In this document: piece after piece, positions 34,382-41,725 of the stretch
Numbering within the stretch: position 1 is the first letter of the stretch
Layout: each line of letters opens with the position of its first letter
Source: CAZADA01 sp964524065
Lineage (GTDB): Bacteria > Pseudomonadota > Alphaproteobacteria > Caulobacterales > Maricaulaceae
Length of the DNA: 41,725 nucleotides
NCBI GenBank assembly: GCA_964524065.1
Contig: CAZGCB010000010.1
Coordinates: forward strand, 1 to 41,725
Reading direction: 5' to 3'
The notes under the pieces: model-generated
Told to the model about the DNA's origin: nothing
Database searches by the model: none
The model's input: the letters and a program-made list of their open reading frames with translations, nothing else
Made by a program: the position numbers and the translations under genes

Positions 34382-35335
34382 TCAGGCGCGCGGATGGGCG
34401 ATGTCATAGGCGCTGAGGAGGCGGGCGGCGTCCACCTCGGCATAGGTTTGCGTGGTGGATAAATCCGCATGGCCGAGCAGGTCCTGGATCGCGCGCAAAT
34501 CCGCGCCATTGGCCAGCAAATGCGTTGCGAAAGCATGGCGCAAAGCATGGGGCGTGGCGCTGGCCGGCAGGCCGAGGCGCCCACGCCAGTCTTCCATTTT
34601 GCGCTGGATAATGCGGGCGTTGAGCGGCCCGCCTTTGACGCCGCGAAACAGCGCGCGATCCGGCGACAGGCTGAACGGACACGCCGCCACATAACGGGCG
34701 ACGGCGTTGGCCGTTGCGGGCAAAACCGGGACGAGGCGCATTTTGCCGCCCTTGCCCGTGATGCGCAGCGGATCGCGCAACACGCCGCCTGGCGCGTCGG
34801 TCCCGCTGAGGGATAAGGCTTCGGCGATGCGCAATCCCGCGCCATAGAGCAGCGCCAGCACCGCGGCATCGCGCGCGGCGATCCAGGCCGGGGCGTCGTC
34901 ATCCGCCTGGCCGGCTAAATCGATCAGCATCTGCGCCACATCCACGCTCACGGGGCGGGGGATGCGGCGTGCGGGTTTGGGCCCGCGCACCTGGCGCAGG
35001 GCGGCATTTTGCACGCCATGGGCGTCTTCCAAATAGCGGAAAAAGCCGCGGATCGCCGCCAATGCGCGGGCGAGAGAGCGATCCGATAAAGCGTCCGTGT
35101 GTCCTGGCGTCGCCGCGCGGCGAAAGGCGAGATAGGCGCGCACATCTTGCGCGCGCAGCGTCGCAAGCTCTGGCAAGTCTGGCGCACTGCCCAGATGCTC
35201 CGTGAGGAAACGCAAAAACGCCTCCAAATCACGGCCATAGGCCTCCTGTGTCCGCACGGCCCGCCCCCGCGCCCGCAAATGGGTGAGGTAGGCTGTCAAC
35301 AGCGTCGCCGCCGGCATGTCGCTCGTTACGACCAT
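34382..35335 (-). CDS. xerC: Tyrosine recombinase of the XerC/XerD type
   Basis: This is a site-specific recombinase for resolving chromosome dimers at dif. It has 317 residues from the ATG at 35335; an ATG at 35317 is an alternative. The N-terminal core-binding domain spans about 8-105. The catalytic residues are all present: R169 in GAGLRIAEAL, K195 in TGKGGK, H263 and R266 in PHALRHAFATHLL, H289 in LGHADLSTTQTYAEV, and nucleophile Y298. XerC is preferred over XerD from nearness to priA, which is inference. Nothing marks it as a phage or element integrase: no att repeat or element genes flank it. Confidence 0.9.
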   Translation of the reverse strand: MVVTSDMPAATLLTAYLTHLRARGRAVRTQEAYGRDLEAFLRFLTEHLGSAPDLPELATLRAQDVRAYLAFRRAATPGHTDALSDRSLARALAAIRGFFRYLEDAHGVQNAALRQVRGPKPARRIPRPVSVDVAQMLIDLAGQADDDAPAWIAARDAAVLALLYGAGLRIAEALSLSGTDAPGGVLRDPLRITGKGGKMRLVPVLPATANAVARYVAACPFSLSPDRALFRGVKGGPLNARIIQRKMEDWRGRLGLPASATPHALRHAFATHLLANGADLRAIQDLLGHADLSTTQTYAEVDAARLLSAYDIAHPRA

Positions 35336-35481
35336 CGCGTTCCGCACCGCTTGCAAGGGGGTGATCGGAAGGCGCGATCACCTGCGTCCATAGGCAGTCT
35401 TCCTCAGCATGGGGTGCGTCGGTCCCGCGGCGCCAGTCCGACGGTTTCACAAATGGCTTGACTCATCTGCGTATCAATGTT

Positions 35482-35504
35482 GTTTGAATTTCAAACTAAT
35501 TGAA
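35482..35504. promoter_or_regulatory. Palindromic operator candidate of the membrane-protein/regulator operon
   Basis: Bases 35482-35496 read GTTTGAATTTCAAAC, a perfect inverted repeat with seven-base arms around one base. Its right half starts a second dyad, TTCAA-ACTAA-TTGAA (35490-35504). The result is three alternating TTGAA/TTCAA boxes. They sit about 22-44 bases before the ATG at 35526, in the most AT-rich stretch of the region, where a promoter would be. The likely ligand is the winged-helix protein encoded second in the operon (autoregulation). That is inference. Confidence 0.6.
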
Positions 35505-35525
35505 AATCGACATGAGGTAGCGATC

Positions 35526-36149
35526 ATGAATGACACGGCGATGAAGGCGGGGGCGGACCTGGCTTACATGCGGGCTTTGGCCGAGCAGGGGCGAGAGGCG
35601 CCGTTGCTCGGCGGGCGGTTTCATGTGTGGTGGGGCGTGTGGACGGCGATCGCTTGGTTAGCCCATGGCGCGACGGTTGCCGGGATCGCCCCTTGGCCGG
35701 CGCAATGGCTGTGGCTGGTGTGGGTCGGCTACGGCGTCATTGGCGGCGGCGTGTCCTCGTTTTTGAGCCGTGGCGTGCGCCACAAACCTGGGACAGGGGC
35801 CGTGGGCAATGTGGTGGAGCGCTTGGTGTGGCCCGCCGCCATGGGCGGGGCGGCGGCCTTTATCGTTGGCGTGCTCGCGGCCGTGGCGTTCGTGGATGCG
35901 CCCAGGATCTTGACGGACCTGATCGTACCCGTGGTCTTTCTGGGCTACGGCGTGGCGCTGATGATGACAGGGCTGTTGTCTGGCCAAGCATGGTTGCGGG
36001 CGCCGGCTCTGGTCCATTACGCGGCGGCGGCGACGACGCCCTTTTTGGTCGGGCAGCCGATACTGTATCTGGTGGCGGCCATTGTGGTGAGCGTGGTGGG
36101 GATTGCCGTCGGCGTGGCGCTGTTGTCGCGCGAGCCGCGCGCGGCGTGA
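35526..36149 (+). CDS. Multi-pass membrane protein of unknown function
   Basis: The protein has 207 residues from the ATG at 35526 (GAGG upstream). About six hydrophobic segments (38-56, 60-80, 100-122, 130-150, 156-175 and 178-200) are preceded by a soluble N-terminus, MRALAEQGREAPLLGGRF. That segment is reminiscent of small membrane proteins that pair with a DNA-binding partner. I do not recognise a named family. The gene is six bases upstream of a winged-helix regulator gene, so the two form one operon, with the palindromic site in front. Confidence 0.75.
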   Translation: MNDTAMKAGADLAYMRALAEQGREAPLLGGRFHVWWGVWTAIAWLAHGATVAGIAPWPAQWLWLVWVGYGVIGGGVSSFLSRGVRHKPGTGAVGNVVERLVWPAAMGGAAAFIVGVLAAVAFVDAPRILTDLIVPVVFLGYGVALMMTGLLSGQAWLRAPALVHYAAAATTPFLVGQPILYLVAAIVVSVVGIAVGVALLSREPRAA

Positions 36150-36155
36150 CCGGTC

Positions 36156-36479
36156 ATGGAGGACTTTGATCCCAACGCCCTAGACGAGGTGATTCATGGT
36201 CGCCTGCGCTTGGGCGTCATGGCGTATCTCGCCAGCGTGCGCGAGGCCAGTTTTCCCGAGCTGGCCCTGCAGACGAAAGCCACCAATGGGAATTTGTCCG
36301 TGCACCTGCGCAAATTGGAGGAGGCGGGCTATGTCGCCCAGCAAAAGCGTTTCGTCGGTCGCAAACCGCAGACGTTGCTCAGCCTCACCGATAAAGGGCG
36401 GGAGGCCTGGCTCGCCTACCTTGGGCAGCTGGAGACCCTTGTGAACCAACACCGCACGGACCGGCCGCCAGAGGCCTGA
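36156..36479 (+). CDS. Winged-helix transcriptional regulator (small ArsR/MarR-like)
   Basis: The protein has 107 residues. RLRLGVMAYLASVREASFPELALQTKATNGNLSVHLRKLEEAGYVAQQKRFVGRKPQTLLSLTDKGREAWLAYL (about 16-88) is a complete winged-helix domain, with the recognition helix around NGNLSVHLRKLEEAG and the wing around KRFVGRKPQTLLSLT. It resembles the short stand-alone HTH group (HTH_34-like). No cysteine or metal pair is seen, so metal sensing is unlikely. It lies six bases after the membrane-protein gene. It probably represses its own operon through the upstream palindrome and may be held or released by the membrane protein. Confidence 0.86.
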   Translation: MEDFDPNALDEVIHGRLRLGVMAYLASVREASFPELALQTKATNGNLSVHLRKLEEAGYVAQQKRFVGRKPQTLLSLTDKGREAWLAYLGQLETLVNQHRTDRPPEA

Positions 36480-36556
36480 GGGCGCGTGATCAAAATGATC
36501 AAAGGCGGAACAAAGAAAGAATAGAAACCGCTCGTCAAACAGGGCATGGTGCGGCC

Positions 36557-38917
36557 ATGTCCGATGCTGAGAGCCTTGACGGCTTCTTGTTCGACCAAGA
36601 CCAAGCGCCGCTGCGCCCCGATCCCAAGGCCTCCAGCCGGGCGGAGGAGGCGGGGTTGGTGGCGGTGACGGCGCAGACGCCGCTGGCGCGCGTTCTGTTT
36701 CCCATGCCGCTGCCGGAGCCGTTTGACTATGCGGTTCCCGAGGCCATGGCGCTAAGGCGCGGCGATCATGTCGCGGCGCCGATCAGCGGGCGCATCGCCC
36801 GCGGCGTGGTGTGGGAGGTTGTGCCGCCCCAGTCCGCGCTGGGGGAGGGGGAGGACGCGGCCCCGCGCACGCTCAAACCCATCGCCGAACGTTTGCCCGC
36901 GCCGCCGCTGCCGGAGAATGTGCTGCGCCTGGTGGAATGGACCGCGCGCTATACCTGCCACGCGCCGGGTGTGGTGCTGCGCATGGCGCTGCGTGGGGCG
37001 GCCGCCTGGGCCCCGCCGCGAGAGGAAATGGTCTACGAGCTTGCCCCTGCTTTCCAGAAGACGTCGGACTGGCGCGCCCTTGCGGAACTCAAAGTGCGCC
37101 TCACCCCCGCGCGCCGTGATGTTCTGGAGCATCTGGCGGCTGATCCGACGCCGCTCACCGCCGCCGCTCTGGCTAAAGCCGCTGGGGTCGGCGCCGGCGT
37201 GGTGAAGGGCCTGGCGGAGGCGGGCGTGCTTGCCGCCACGCGCCGGCAAATCCTCGCGGATTTCGACCCGCCGGATCCCGACGGTCCCAGCCTGCCGCTC
37301 ACCCAGGCGCAGCAAGACGCCGTTGCCGATCTGGACGCGCTGATCGCCATGAATGAGGAGGAGGGCGCCGCCCAAGCCGCCTTAATTGACGGGGTCACCG
37401 GCTCCGGCAAGACGGAGGTGTATTTCGAGGCCATCGCCGAGACTCTGCGCCGCGATCCCAGCGCGCAAATCCTCGTGCTGCTGCCGGAAATCGCGCTCAC
37501 CCAGGCCGTGTTGGCGCGCTTTGAAAAGCGCTTCAACGCCCGGCCCGCGCAATGGCATTCCGACATCGCCGACGGGCCGCGCCGCCTCACCTGGCGTGCA
37601 GTGGCCGAAGGGCGCGCGCGCATTGTGGTCGGCGCCCGCTCCGCGCTGTTTCTGCCTTTTCAAAACCTCAAGCTGATCATTGTCGATGAGGAGCATGACG
37701 GCTCCTTCAAGCAGGAGGAGGGCGTGCTCTATCACGCCCGCGACATCGCGGTGGTGCGCGCGCGGCTGGAGAAAGCGGTGATCGTGCTCGCCTCCGCCAC
37801 GCCTTCGATTGAGAGTTTGGTGAACGCCAGCCGCGGCCGCTACGCCCATATTGTGCTGCCAGGGCGGCCGGGCGCGGCGACCTTGCCGGAGGTCGCCTGT
37901 ATCGATTTGCGCCAGAACCGACCCGCCAAGGATCACTGGATTTCCGACCCCCTGGCTGAGGCGGTGGAAGACACCGTCGCCCGCGGCGAGCAAGCGCTGC
38001 TCTTCCTCAATCGCCGCGGCTATGCGCCCTTGGTGATTTGTCGCGCCTGCGGCCAGCGCATGAAATCGCCAGACACCGATAGCTGGCTGGTGGAGCATCG
38101 CTATACCGGCCGGCTGGTGTGCCACACCACGGGCTTTTCCATCCCCAAGCCCAAGCGCTGCCCCGAATGTCAGGCGGAGGATTCCCTCCATGCCGTGGGG
38201 CCCGGCGTCGAGCGGCTCGAGGAGGAGGCCCGCGCCCGCTGGCCGGAGCATCGCATTGAGGTGTTTTCCTCCGACACTGCGCGCGATGCGGCGGCCGTGC
38301 GCGACAAGGTGGCGCGCATGGCGGCGGGGGAGATCGACATCCTCATCGGCACGCAAATTGTCGCCAAGGGCCACAACTTTCCCAATCTGACGCTGGTGGG
38401 CGTGGTGGATGCCGATCTCGGCCTGCGCGGCGGGGATCTGCGCGCCGGCGAGCGGACCTACCAAACCCTGGTCCAGGTGGCCGGCCGTGCGGGACGGGCG
38501 GAGAAGCCTGGCCGCGCGCTCTTACAAACCTGCATGCCCGAGCATGAGGCCATGGCGGCGCTGGAGGCTGGTGATCGCAATGCGTTTCTGGAGTCCGAAA
38601 TCCAGGGGCGGGAGATGCTCGGCCTGCCGCCTTTCGGACGACTGGCGGCGCTGATTCTCTCCGGTCCGGATGAAGCCAAGGCCGAACGCGCCGCGCGCGA
38701 CATCGCGATGATCGCGCCGCTCACCGAGGGCGTGGATGTGATGGGCCCCGCGCCCGCGCCCATCGCCGTCGTGCGCGGCAAATATCGCTTTCGCTTTTTG
38801 GTGCGCGCGGACCTCGGCGTGGATCTGTCCGCCTATATGCGCGCCTGGCGTGAGCGCATGAAACTGCCCGCCAGCATCCGCGCGGCCGTGGACATCGATC
38901 CCTATAGCTTCTTGTGA
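36557..38917 (+). CDS. priA: Primosomal replication restart helicase PriA
   Basis: PriA rebuilds replication forks away from oriC. From the ATG at 36557 the protein has 786 residues. The DNA-binding part begins ARVLFPMPLPEPFDYAVP at about residue 44. Walker A is GVTGSGKT (279-286) and Walker B is DEEH (377-380). The helicase C-terminal motifs include LIGTQIVAKGHNFPNLTLVGVVDADLGLRGGDLRAGERTYQTLVQVAGRAGR. In the zinc insert only C495, C498, C522, C535 and C538 remain; S504, T507 and T525 stand where cysteines are expected. An alternative start is TTG 36656 or GTG 36659, with GGAGGAGG upstream, which would remove a 33-residue extension with no family match. Confidence 0.95.
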   Translation: MSDAESLDGFLFDQDQAPLRPDPKASSRAEEAGLVAVTAQTPLARVLFPMPLPEPFDYAVPEAMALRRGDHVAAPISGRIARGVVWEVVPPQSALGEGEDAAPRTLKPIAERLPAPPLPENVLRLVEWTARYTCHAPGVVLRMALRGAAAWAPPREEMVYELAPAFQKTSDWRALAELKVRLTPARRDVLEHLAADPTPLTAAALAKAAGVGAGVVKGLAEAGVLAATRRQILADFDPPDPDGPSLPLTQAQQDAVADLDALIAMNEEEGAAQAALIDGVTGSGKTEVYFEAIAETLRRDPSAQILVLLPEIALTQAVLARFEKRFNARPAQWHSDIADGPRRLTWRAVAEGRARIVVGARSALFLPFQNLKLIIVDEEHDGSFKQEEGVLYHARDIAVVRARLEKAVIVLASATPSIESLVNASRGRYAHIVLPGRPGAATLPEVACIDLRQNRPAKDHWISDPLAEAVEDTVARGEQALLFLNRRGYAPLVICRACGQRMKSPDTDSWLVEHRYTGRLVCHTTGFSIPKPKRCPECQAEDSLHAVGPGVERLEEEARARWPEHRIEVFSSDTARDAAAVRDKVARMAAGEIDILIGTQIVAKGHNFPNLTLVGVVDADLGLRGGDLRAGERTYQTLVQVAGRAGRAEKPGRALLQTCMPEHEAMAALEAGDRNAFLESEIQGREMLGLPPFGRLAALILSGPDEAKAERAARDIAMIAPLTEGVDVMGPAPAPIAVVRGKYRFRFLVRADLGVDLSAYMRAWRERMKLPASIRAAVDIDPYSFL

Positions 38918-38945
38918 CGCCGCGATTATCCCGAAGAGGCGCGCC

Positions 38946-39383
38946 ATGACGCCAGAACTCATCGGTTTCGATGCCTTCCGAGACTATTGCGATGCGCTAG
39001 AGGCGGGCGGTCTGGCGCGCGGCGCATTTCGCTGGGGCATCACCAAGGCTGCGGTCATGCGCGGCCTCGGCCGGCCGGCGGAAGAGATCCGCGACACCGA
39101 AACCGACACGGTGATGAAGCGTCATGTCCTGCCCGATGGTGGAACGCTGTGGGATGTCGATTTGCACTCGCCAGATTTGTCGGACGGGATTCCATACTAC
39201 TCGGCTTATTTCATCTTGGCGCCGCAAGCCCTGGTGCAGCGCGGCGTGGCGATCGACGCTTGGCTCGATGACAATCGCGATGCGTATGAGCTGTTCACGC
39301 GCATCAAATGGTCGGCGGCGCCGGATGAAGCGCGCAAAGCCTTGGAATGGTTGCAAGCCCATGGGGAGCGTTGTTTCGCCTAG
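38946..39383 (+). CDS. Conserved-looking protein of unknown function
   Basis: The protein has 145 residues from the ATG at 38946 (GAAGAGG upstream), 28 bases after priA. It looks soluble and globular, with a helical start (IGFDAFRDYCDALEAGGLARGAFRWGITKAAVMRGL), a mid strand region (KRHVLPDGGTLWDVDLHSPDLSDGIPYYSAYFILAPQALV) and a helical end (PDEARKALEWLQAHGERCF). Codon use matches the neighbouring genes. There is no signal peptide or transmembrane segment. I do not recognise a family. Confidence 0.75.
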   Translation: MTPELIGFDAFRDYCDALEAGGLARGAFRWGITKAAVMRGLGRPAEEIRDTETDTVMKRHVLPDGGTLWDVDLHSPDLSDGIPYYSAYFILAPQALVQRGVAIDAWLDDNRDAYELFTRIKWSAAPDEARKALEWLQAHGERCFA

Positions 39384-39457
39384 CCTTTAGCAGACATGTA
39401 TCGCGATCTGGAGGTGGAGCTGAAAGGAGCGCTCATGGGCGGTGACGGCGCAGCGTC

Positions 39458-40144
39458 CTAGCCCATCGCGATATCGGTTTTGATCGCGCGGCGGCGCGCC
39501 ATGTCGCGGCGGAAACAGTAGAGCGTGATGGCGAGCCACACCCCATTGTACAGAAGGCCGGTGAGGATCACGACTGCGCCGGGAATGGGCCCGATCGCCG
39601 CGCGGTCCCACAAATCGCTCATGGCGAGCATGGGCTCGGGATGAATGGTGATTTTGCCGTAATAGGCCGCCGTCTGAATTGTAAACAACCAGATGTAATT
39701 ATAGCGCAGGCGCCGGCCGAGTGCGGTAAGAAATGTAATGTGGTATTTCGGGTTTGTGTAGTCTTTCGCCAGCGTCTGTTGCCAGTTTTCTTCCAAGTGT
39801 AAGTCGCCATCATTGAGCATTGGCGCATAGAGATGGTTCTCTAACCAACGCGCCCGCGCCCGCCAGACATTGAAATAGCGATAGCGGCGGGACTCCAGCA
39901 GCAGGAAAAACGCGAGCAAAATTCCCACCAGCACCAGTGGCAGGGGGGACGCCTCGGCGGATGAAAACGTGATGGACAACGCCACGCCCAGCGTCACCAC
40001 GGACCAATTGGTGGTGGTGTCGAGGCGCGTGCGCCACGTGGTGCTGCGAAACACCTCCCCGCGATACAAATGCGCCAGCGCGCCGAGTTCAGCCGAGGTG
40101 AACTGGCGGTTGGATTCGCTAGGCTGGGGCGGTCCGCCGTCCAC
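39458..40144 (-). CDS. DUF2270 predicted integral membrane protein
   Basis: The protein has 228 residues from a GTG at 40144 (GGGAGG seven bases upstream). The opening SAELGALAHLYRGEVFRSTTWRTRLDTTTNWSVVTLGVALSITFSS, then PLPLVLVGILLAFFLLLESRRYRYFNVWRARARWLENHLYAPML, is the DUF2270 signature. Transmembrane segments are at about 46-62, 68-86 and 187-208. The middle domain (110-150) is cytoplasmic by charge. The function of the family is unknown. It is divergent from the atp operon. Confidence 0.88.
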   Translation of the reverse strand: MDGGPPQPSESNRQFTSAELGALAHLYRGEVFRSTTWRTRLDTTTNWSVVTLGVALSITFSSAEASPLPLVLVGILLAFFLLLESRRYRYFNVWRARARWLENHLYAPMLNDGDLHLEENWQQTLAKDYTNPKYHITFLTALGRRLRYNYIWLFTIQTAAYYGKITIHPEPMLAMSDLWDRAAIGPIPGAVVILTGLLYNGVWLAITLYCFRRDMARRRAIKTDIAMG

Positions 40145-40558
40145 AAGGGCCTCCCATGACCGAGTCGCTGAGGTGTCGCATTAACGCGTGTGCGTCTGGT
40201 TGACAAAGCTCCGAAAGGCGCGCTCGCCATGGCTGGTAACGCTTCGTTCACCAAGTCCTGGGATCGCTAGGATCACATATGGAAAAAAGGTCCGGCGCAT
40301 GGGCCGCGGGGACGCTGCAACGTGTCGGCCGGCGGTCCTGGCGCCGCCGCGGCGCTGTCCATCTGCAGTTTCGCCTGTGTGCAGGGCGGCGGCGTTCTTG
40401 CCGGGACTGCGGGCGGATGCTAGACGAGCCGCACGTTGCGGGCGCAAGCATCGCCTTCGGCGTACGGACCTTTGGCTGGATCGACGATCCAGCGATTTCC
40501 AGGATCATGCGGTCCGCCATGGCGGACGACGACGAACCGGGTGCGAGGGCAGATCACC
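40145..40558 (+). promoter_or_regulatory. Non-coding leader and promoter region of the atp operon with inverted repeats
   Basis: No convincing gene lies in these 414 bases. A TTGACA hexamer is at 40200-40205, but no clear -10 hexamer lies at the usual distance. Three dyads follow towards atpH: GCGCCG-CCG-CGGCGC (40341-40355), GCTGGATCG-A-CGATCCAGC (40475-40493, nine-base arms) and the 16-base perfect palindrome GTCCGCCATGGCGGAC (40512-40527). If transcribed they would form hairpins 30-220 bases before the atpH start. Whether they are operators, attenuator stems or mRNA stability elements is unknown. Confidence 0.55.
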
Positions 40559-41116
40559 GTGTCCAACGGCTTGACGGGATTGAGTGAATCCGCGCGGCGT
40601 TACGCCAATGCGCTGTTTGAGCTGGCGGTGGAGACTGGCCAGCTTGATGCGGCCGCTGCTGATATGGCGGGCCTGCGCGACGTGCTGGAGGGCTCCCAAC
40701 CGCTACGATTGGCGCTGGCCAGCCCGGTGGTGAGCGCGGCCGAGAAGAGCGGCGTGCTCAAGGCGCTCGGCGATAAGGCGAAAATCTCCGCCACCACGCA
40801 CAATTTCTTGGGCGTTTTGGCCCAAAATGGCCGCGCATATGAGCTGCTGGCCGTGGCGCGCGCCTTCGACGATTTGGTGGCCAAGCATAAAGGCTTGCTC
40901 ACCGCGGAGGTCGCCAGCGCGGCGCCGCTGTCGGACGCGCAAACCGACGCCCTGAAGGCGGCGCTCAAATCCGCTTATGGACGCGATGTGGCGGTGCGCG
41001 CTGAAGTGCGTCCAGAACTCATTGGCGGGCTGGTCGTGAACGTCGGCTCGCGCATGTTTGACTCATCCATCAAGACGAAACTGGCCGGTCTCGCGGCCGC
41101 GATGAAGGGGGCCTAA
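40559..41116 (+). CDS. atpH: F0F1 ATP synthase subunit delta
   Basis: The delta subunit (OSCP) joins the F1 head to the peripheral stalk at the inner membrane. From the GTG at 40559 (GAGG upstream) it has 185 residues. It begins SESARRYANALFELAVETGQLDAAAADM, the conserved N-terminal helical domain. It then has HNFLGVLAQNGRAYELLAVARAFDDLVAKHKG and ends RPELIGGLVVNVGSRMFDSSIKTKLAGLAAAMKG, the family C-terminal signature. It is the first gene of the operon; atpA starts three bases after its stop. An upstream in-frame extension is in the structured leader and not family-like. Confidence 0.94.
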   Translation: MSNGLTGLSESARRYANALFELAVETGQLDAAAADMAGLRDVLEGSQPLRLALASPVVSAAEKSGVLKALGDKAKISATTHNFLGVLAQNGRAYELLAVARAFDDLVAKHKGLLTAEVASAAPLSDAQTDALKAALKSAYGRDVAVRAEVRPELIGGLVVNVGSRMFDSSIKTKLAGLAAAMKGA

Positions 41117-41119
41117 GCG

Positions 41120-41725
41120 ATGGCCATCGGCGCTGCGGAAATTTCCGCCATCCTCAAAGATCAAATCAAAAACTATGGCGCAGAGGCGCAAGTCGCCGAT
41201 GTGGGCCGGGTGCTCTCCGTCGGCGACGGTATTGCGCGGGTCTATGGCCTGGACAGCGTGCGCGCCGGCGAAATGGTGGAGTTCTCCACCGGCATTAAGG
41301 GCATGGCGCTGAACTTGGAGCGCGACAATGTCGGCGTCGTGATCTTCGGCGACGACCGCGGCATCAAGGAAGGCGACATCGTCAAGCGCCTCGGCGAAAT
41401 CGTCGACGTGCCGGTGGGCAAGGGCCTGCTCGGTCGCGTCGTGAACCCGCTGGGCGAGCCGATTGACGGCAAGGGCCCGATTGAAGGCGTCGCTGAGCGG
41501 CGGCGCGCGGATGTGAAAGCGCCGGGCATCATCCCGCGCAAGTCCGTGCACGAGCCCATGGCGACGGGCATTAAAGCCATCGACGCCATGATCCCGATTG
41601 GCCGCGGCCAGCGGGAGCTGGTGATCGGCGACCGCCAAACCGGCAAGACCGCCATCCTGCTCGACACCATCTTGAACCAAAAGCCGCTGAACCAAGGCGA
41701 TGATGAGAGCCAAAAGCTCTACTGC
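41120..41725 (+). CDS. atpA: F0F1 ATP synthase subunit alpha, 3'-truncated by the window edge
   Basis: This is the regulatory nucleotide-binding subunit of the F1 head. The ATG at 41120 opens a frame that runs to the last base (202 codons of about 510). It shows AAEISAILKDQIKNYG at the start, then VADVGRVLSVGDGIARVYGL (beta-barrel domain), LNLERDNVGVVIFGDDRGIKEGD, GKGLLGRVVNPLGEPIDGKGPI, and the Walker A P-loop GDRQTGKT near residue 170. The remaining two thirds lie beyond the window. The gene is three bases after atpH, in the usual operon order. Confidence 0.97.
   Translation, partial: MAIGAAEISAILKDQIKNYGAEAQVADVGRVLSVGDGIARVYGLDSVRAGEMVEFSTGIKGMALNLERDNVGVVIFGDDRGIKEGDIVKRLGEIVDVPVGKGLLGRVVNPLGEPIDGKGPIEGVAERRRADVKAPGIIPRKSVHEPMATGIKAIDAMIPIGRGQRELVIGDRQTGKTAILLDTILNQKPLNQGDDESQKLYC

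Noticed and set aside
34382..35335. Tyrosine recombinase as sign of an integrated element
   Set aside because: It has the length and setting of housekeeping XerC. No attachment-site repeat, tRNA or element genes flank it.
36508..36522. GAAC-N7-GAAT upstream of priA, close to the alphaproteobacterial LexA box
   Set aside because: One mismatch in a short purine-rich stretch, and priA is not a usual member of the SOS regulon. Chance is the simpler explanation.
39396..39461. 21-codon ORF between the unknown protein and the DUF2270 gene
   Set aside because: Very short, with no ribosome site for its ATG and no recognisable product. The strong AAAGGAG inside it leads only to an eight-codon ORF.
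40279..40587. 102-codon plus-strand ORF between the DUF2270 gene and atpH
   Set aside because: No ribosome site, an arginine-rich random-looking product, and it runs past the atpH start in another frame. The region is better read as a structured leader.

Overview
The window is a high-GC chromosomal segment of an alphaproteobacterium. Gram-negative envelope genes (TonB receptor, outer-membrane barrels, lipoproteins), an RpoE/ChrR-type sigma/anti-sigma pair, an IalB-family protein, a DUF2270 protein and an atpH-atpA operon start all fit. A lipoprotein resembling the Caulobacter CC0125/CC1285 family points towards Caulobacterales, Maricaulales or Hyphomonadales. That placement is inference. I see no rRNA, tRNA, insertion sequence, prophage or CRISPR array.

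Layout. 1-6608: the argG 3' part, ppa, a lipoprotein, an SDR dehydrogenase, a DUF1232 protein, an isoaspartyl peptidase, a DoxX-like protein, a SPOUT RNA methyltransferase and an SRPBCC protein. 6689-9780 (minus): an ASCH protein, an outer-membrane barrel, and an ECF sigma factor with a ChrR-type cupin anti-sigma factor. 10016-16277 (plus): an IalB-like protein, rlmN, a frameshifted PD-(D/E)XK-like gene, a lysozyme-like GH19 exported enzyme, an unknown exported protein, a zinc deacylase and a small membrane protein. 16394-20494: a patatin, then a DUF350 protein overlapping an anchored trypsin-like protease, a frameshifted pyrF and a TerB-like protein.

20491-25490 (minus) is a vitamin B12 uptake operon. 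A cobalamin riboswitch precedes btuB, btuF, btuC and btuD, so receptor, binding protein, permease and ATPase are all present. 25623-31946 holds asd, an outer-membrane protein, a metallophosphatase, a beta-lactamase-fold hydrolase overlapping pdxY, and a CitE-like lyase. 31976-35335 (minus) holds mnmC, a small membrane protein and xerC. 35482-36479 is a membrane protein plus winged-helix regulator module with a palindromic operator candidate. 36557-41725 holds priA, an unknown protein, a DUF2270 protein, a structured 414-base non-coding leader, atpH and the start of atpA.

Most of the window is ordinary housekeeping. The points most worth a second look are the orphan nuclease-like ORF broken at a run of seven A, the broken pyrF, the DUF350/protease pair, the ChrR-like anti-sigma factor without its zinc-finger motif, the PriA lacking three of eight zinc cysteines, the palindromic operator of the membrane-protein/regulator pair, the perfect inverted repeats ahead of atpH, and the deacylase whose conserved N-terminus begins upstream of any canonical start.
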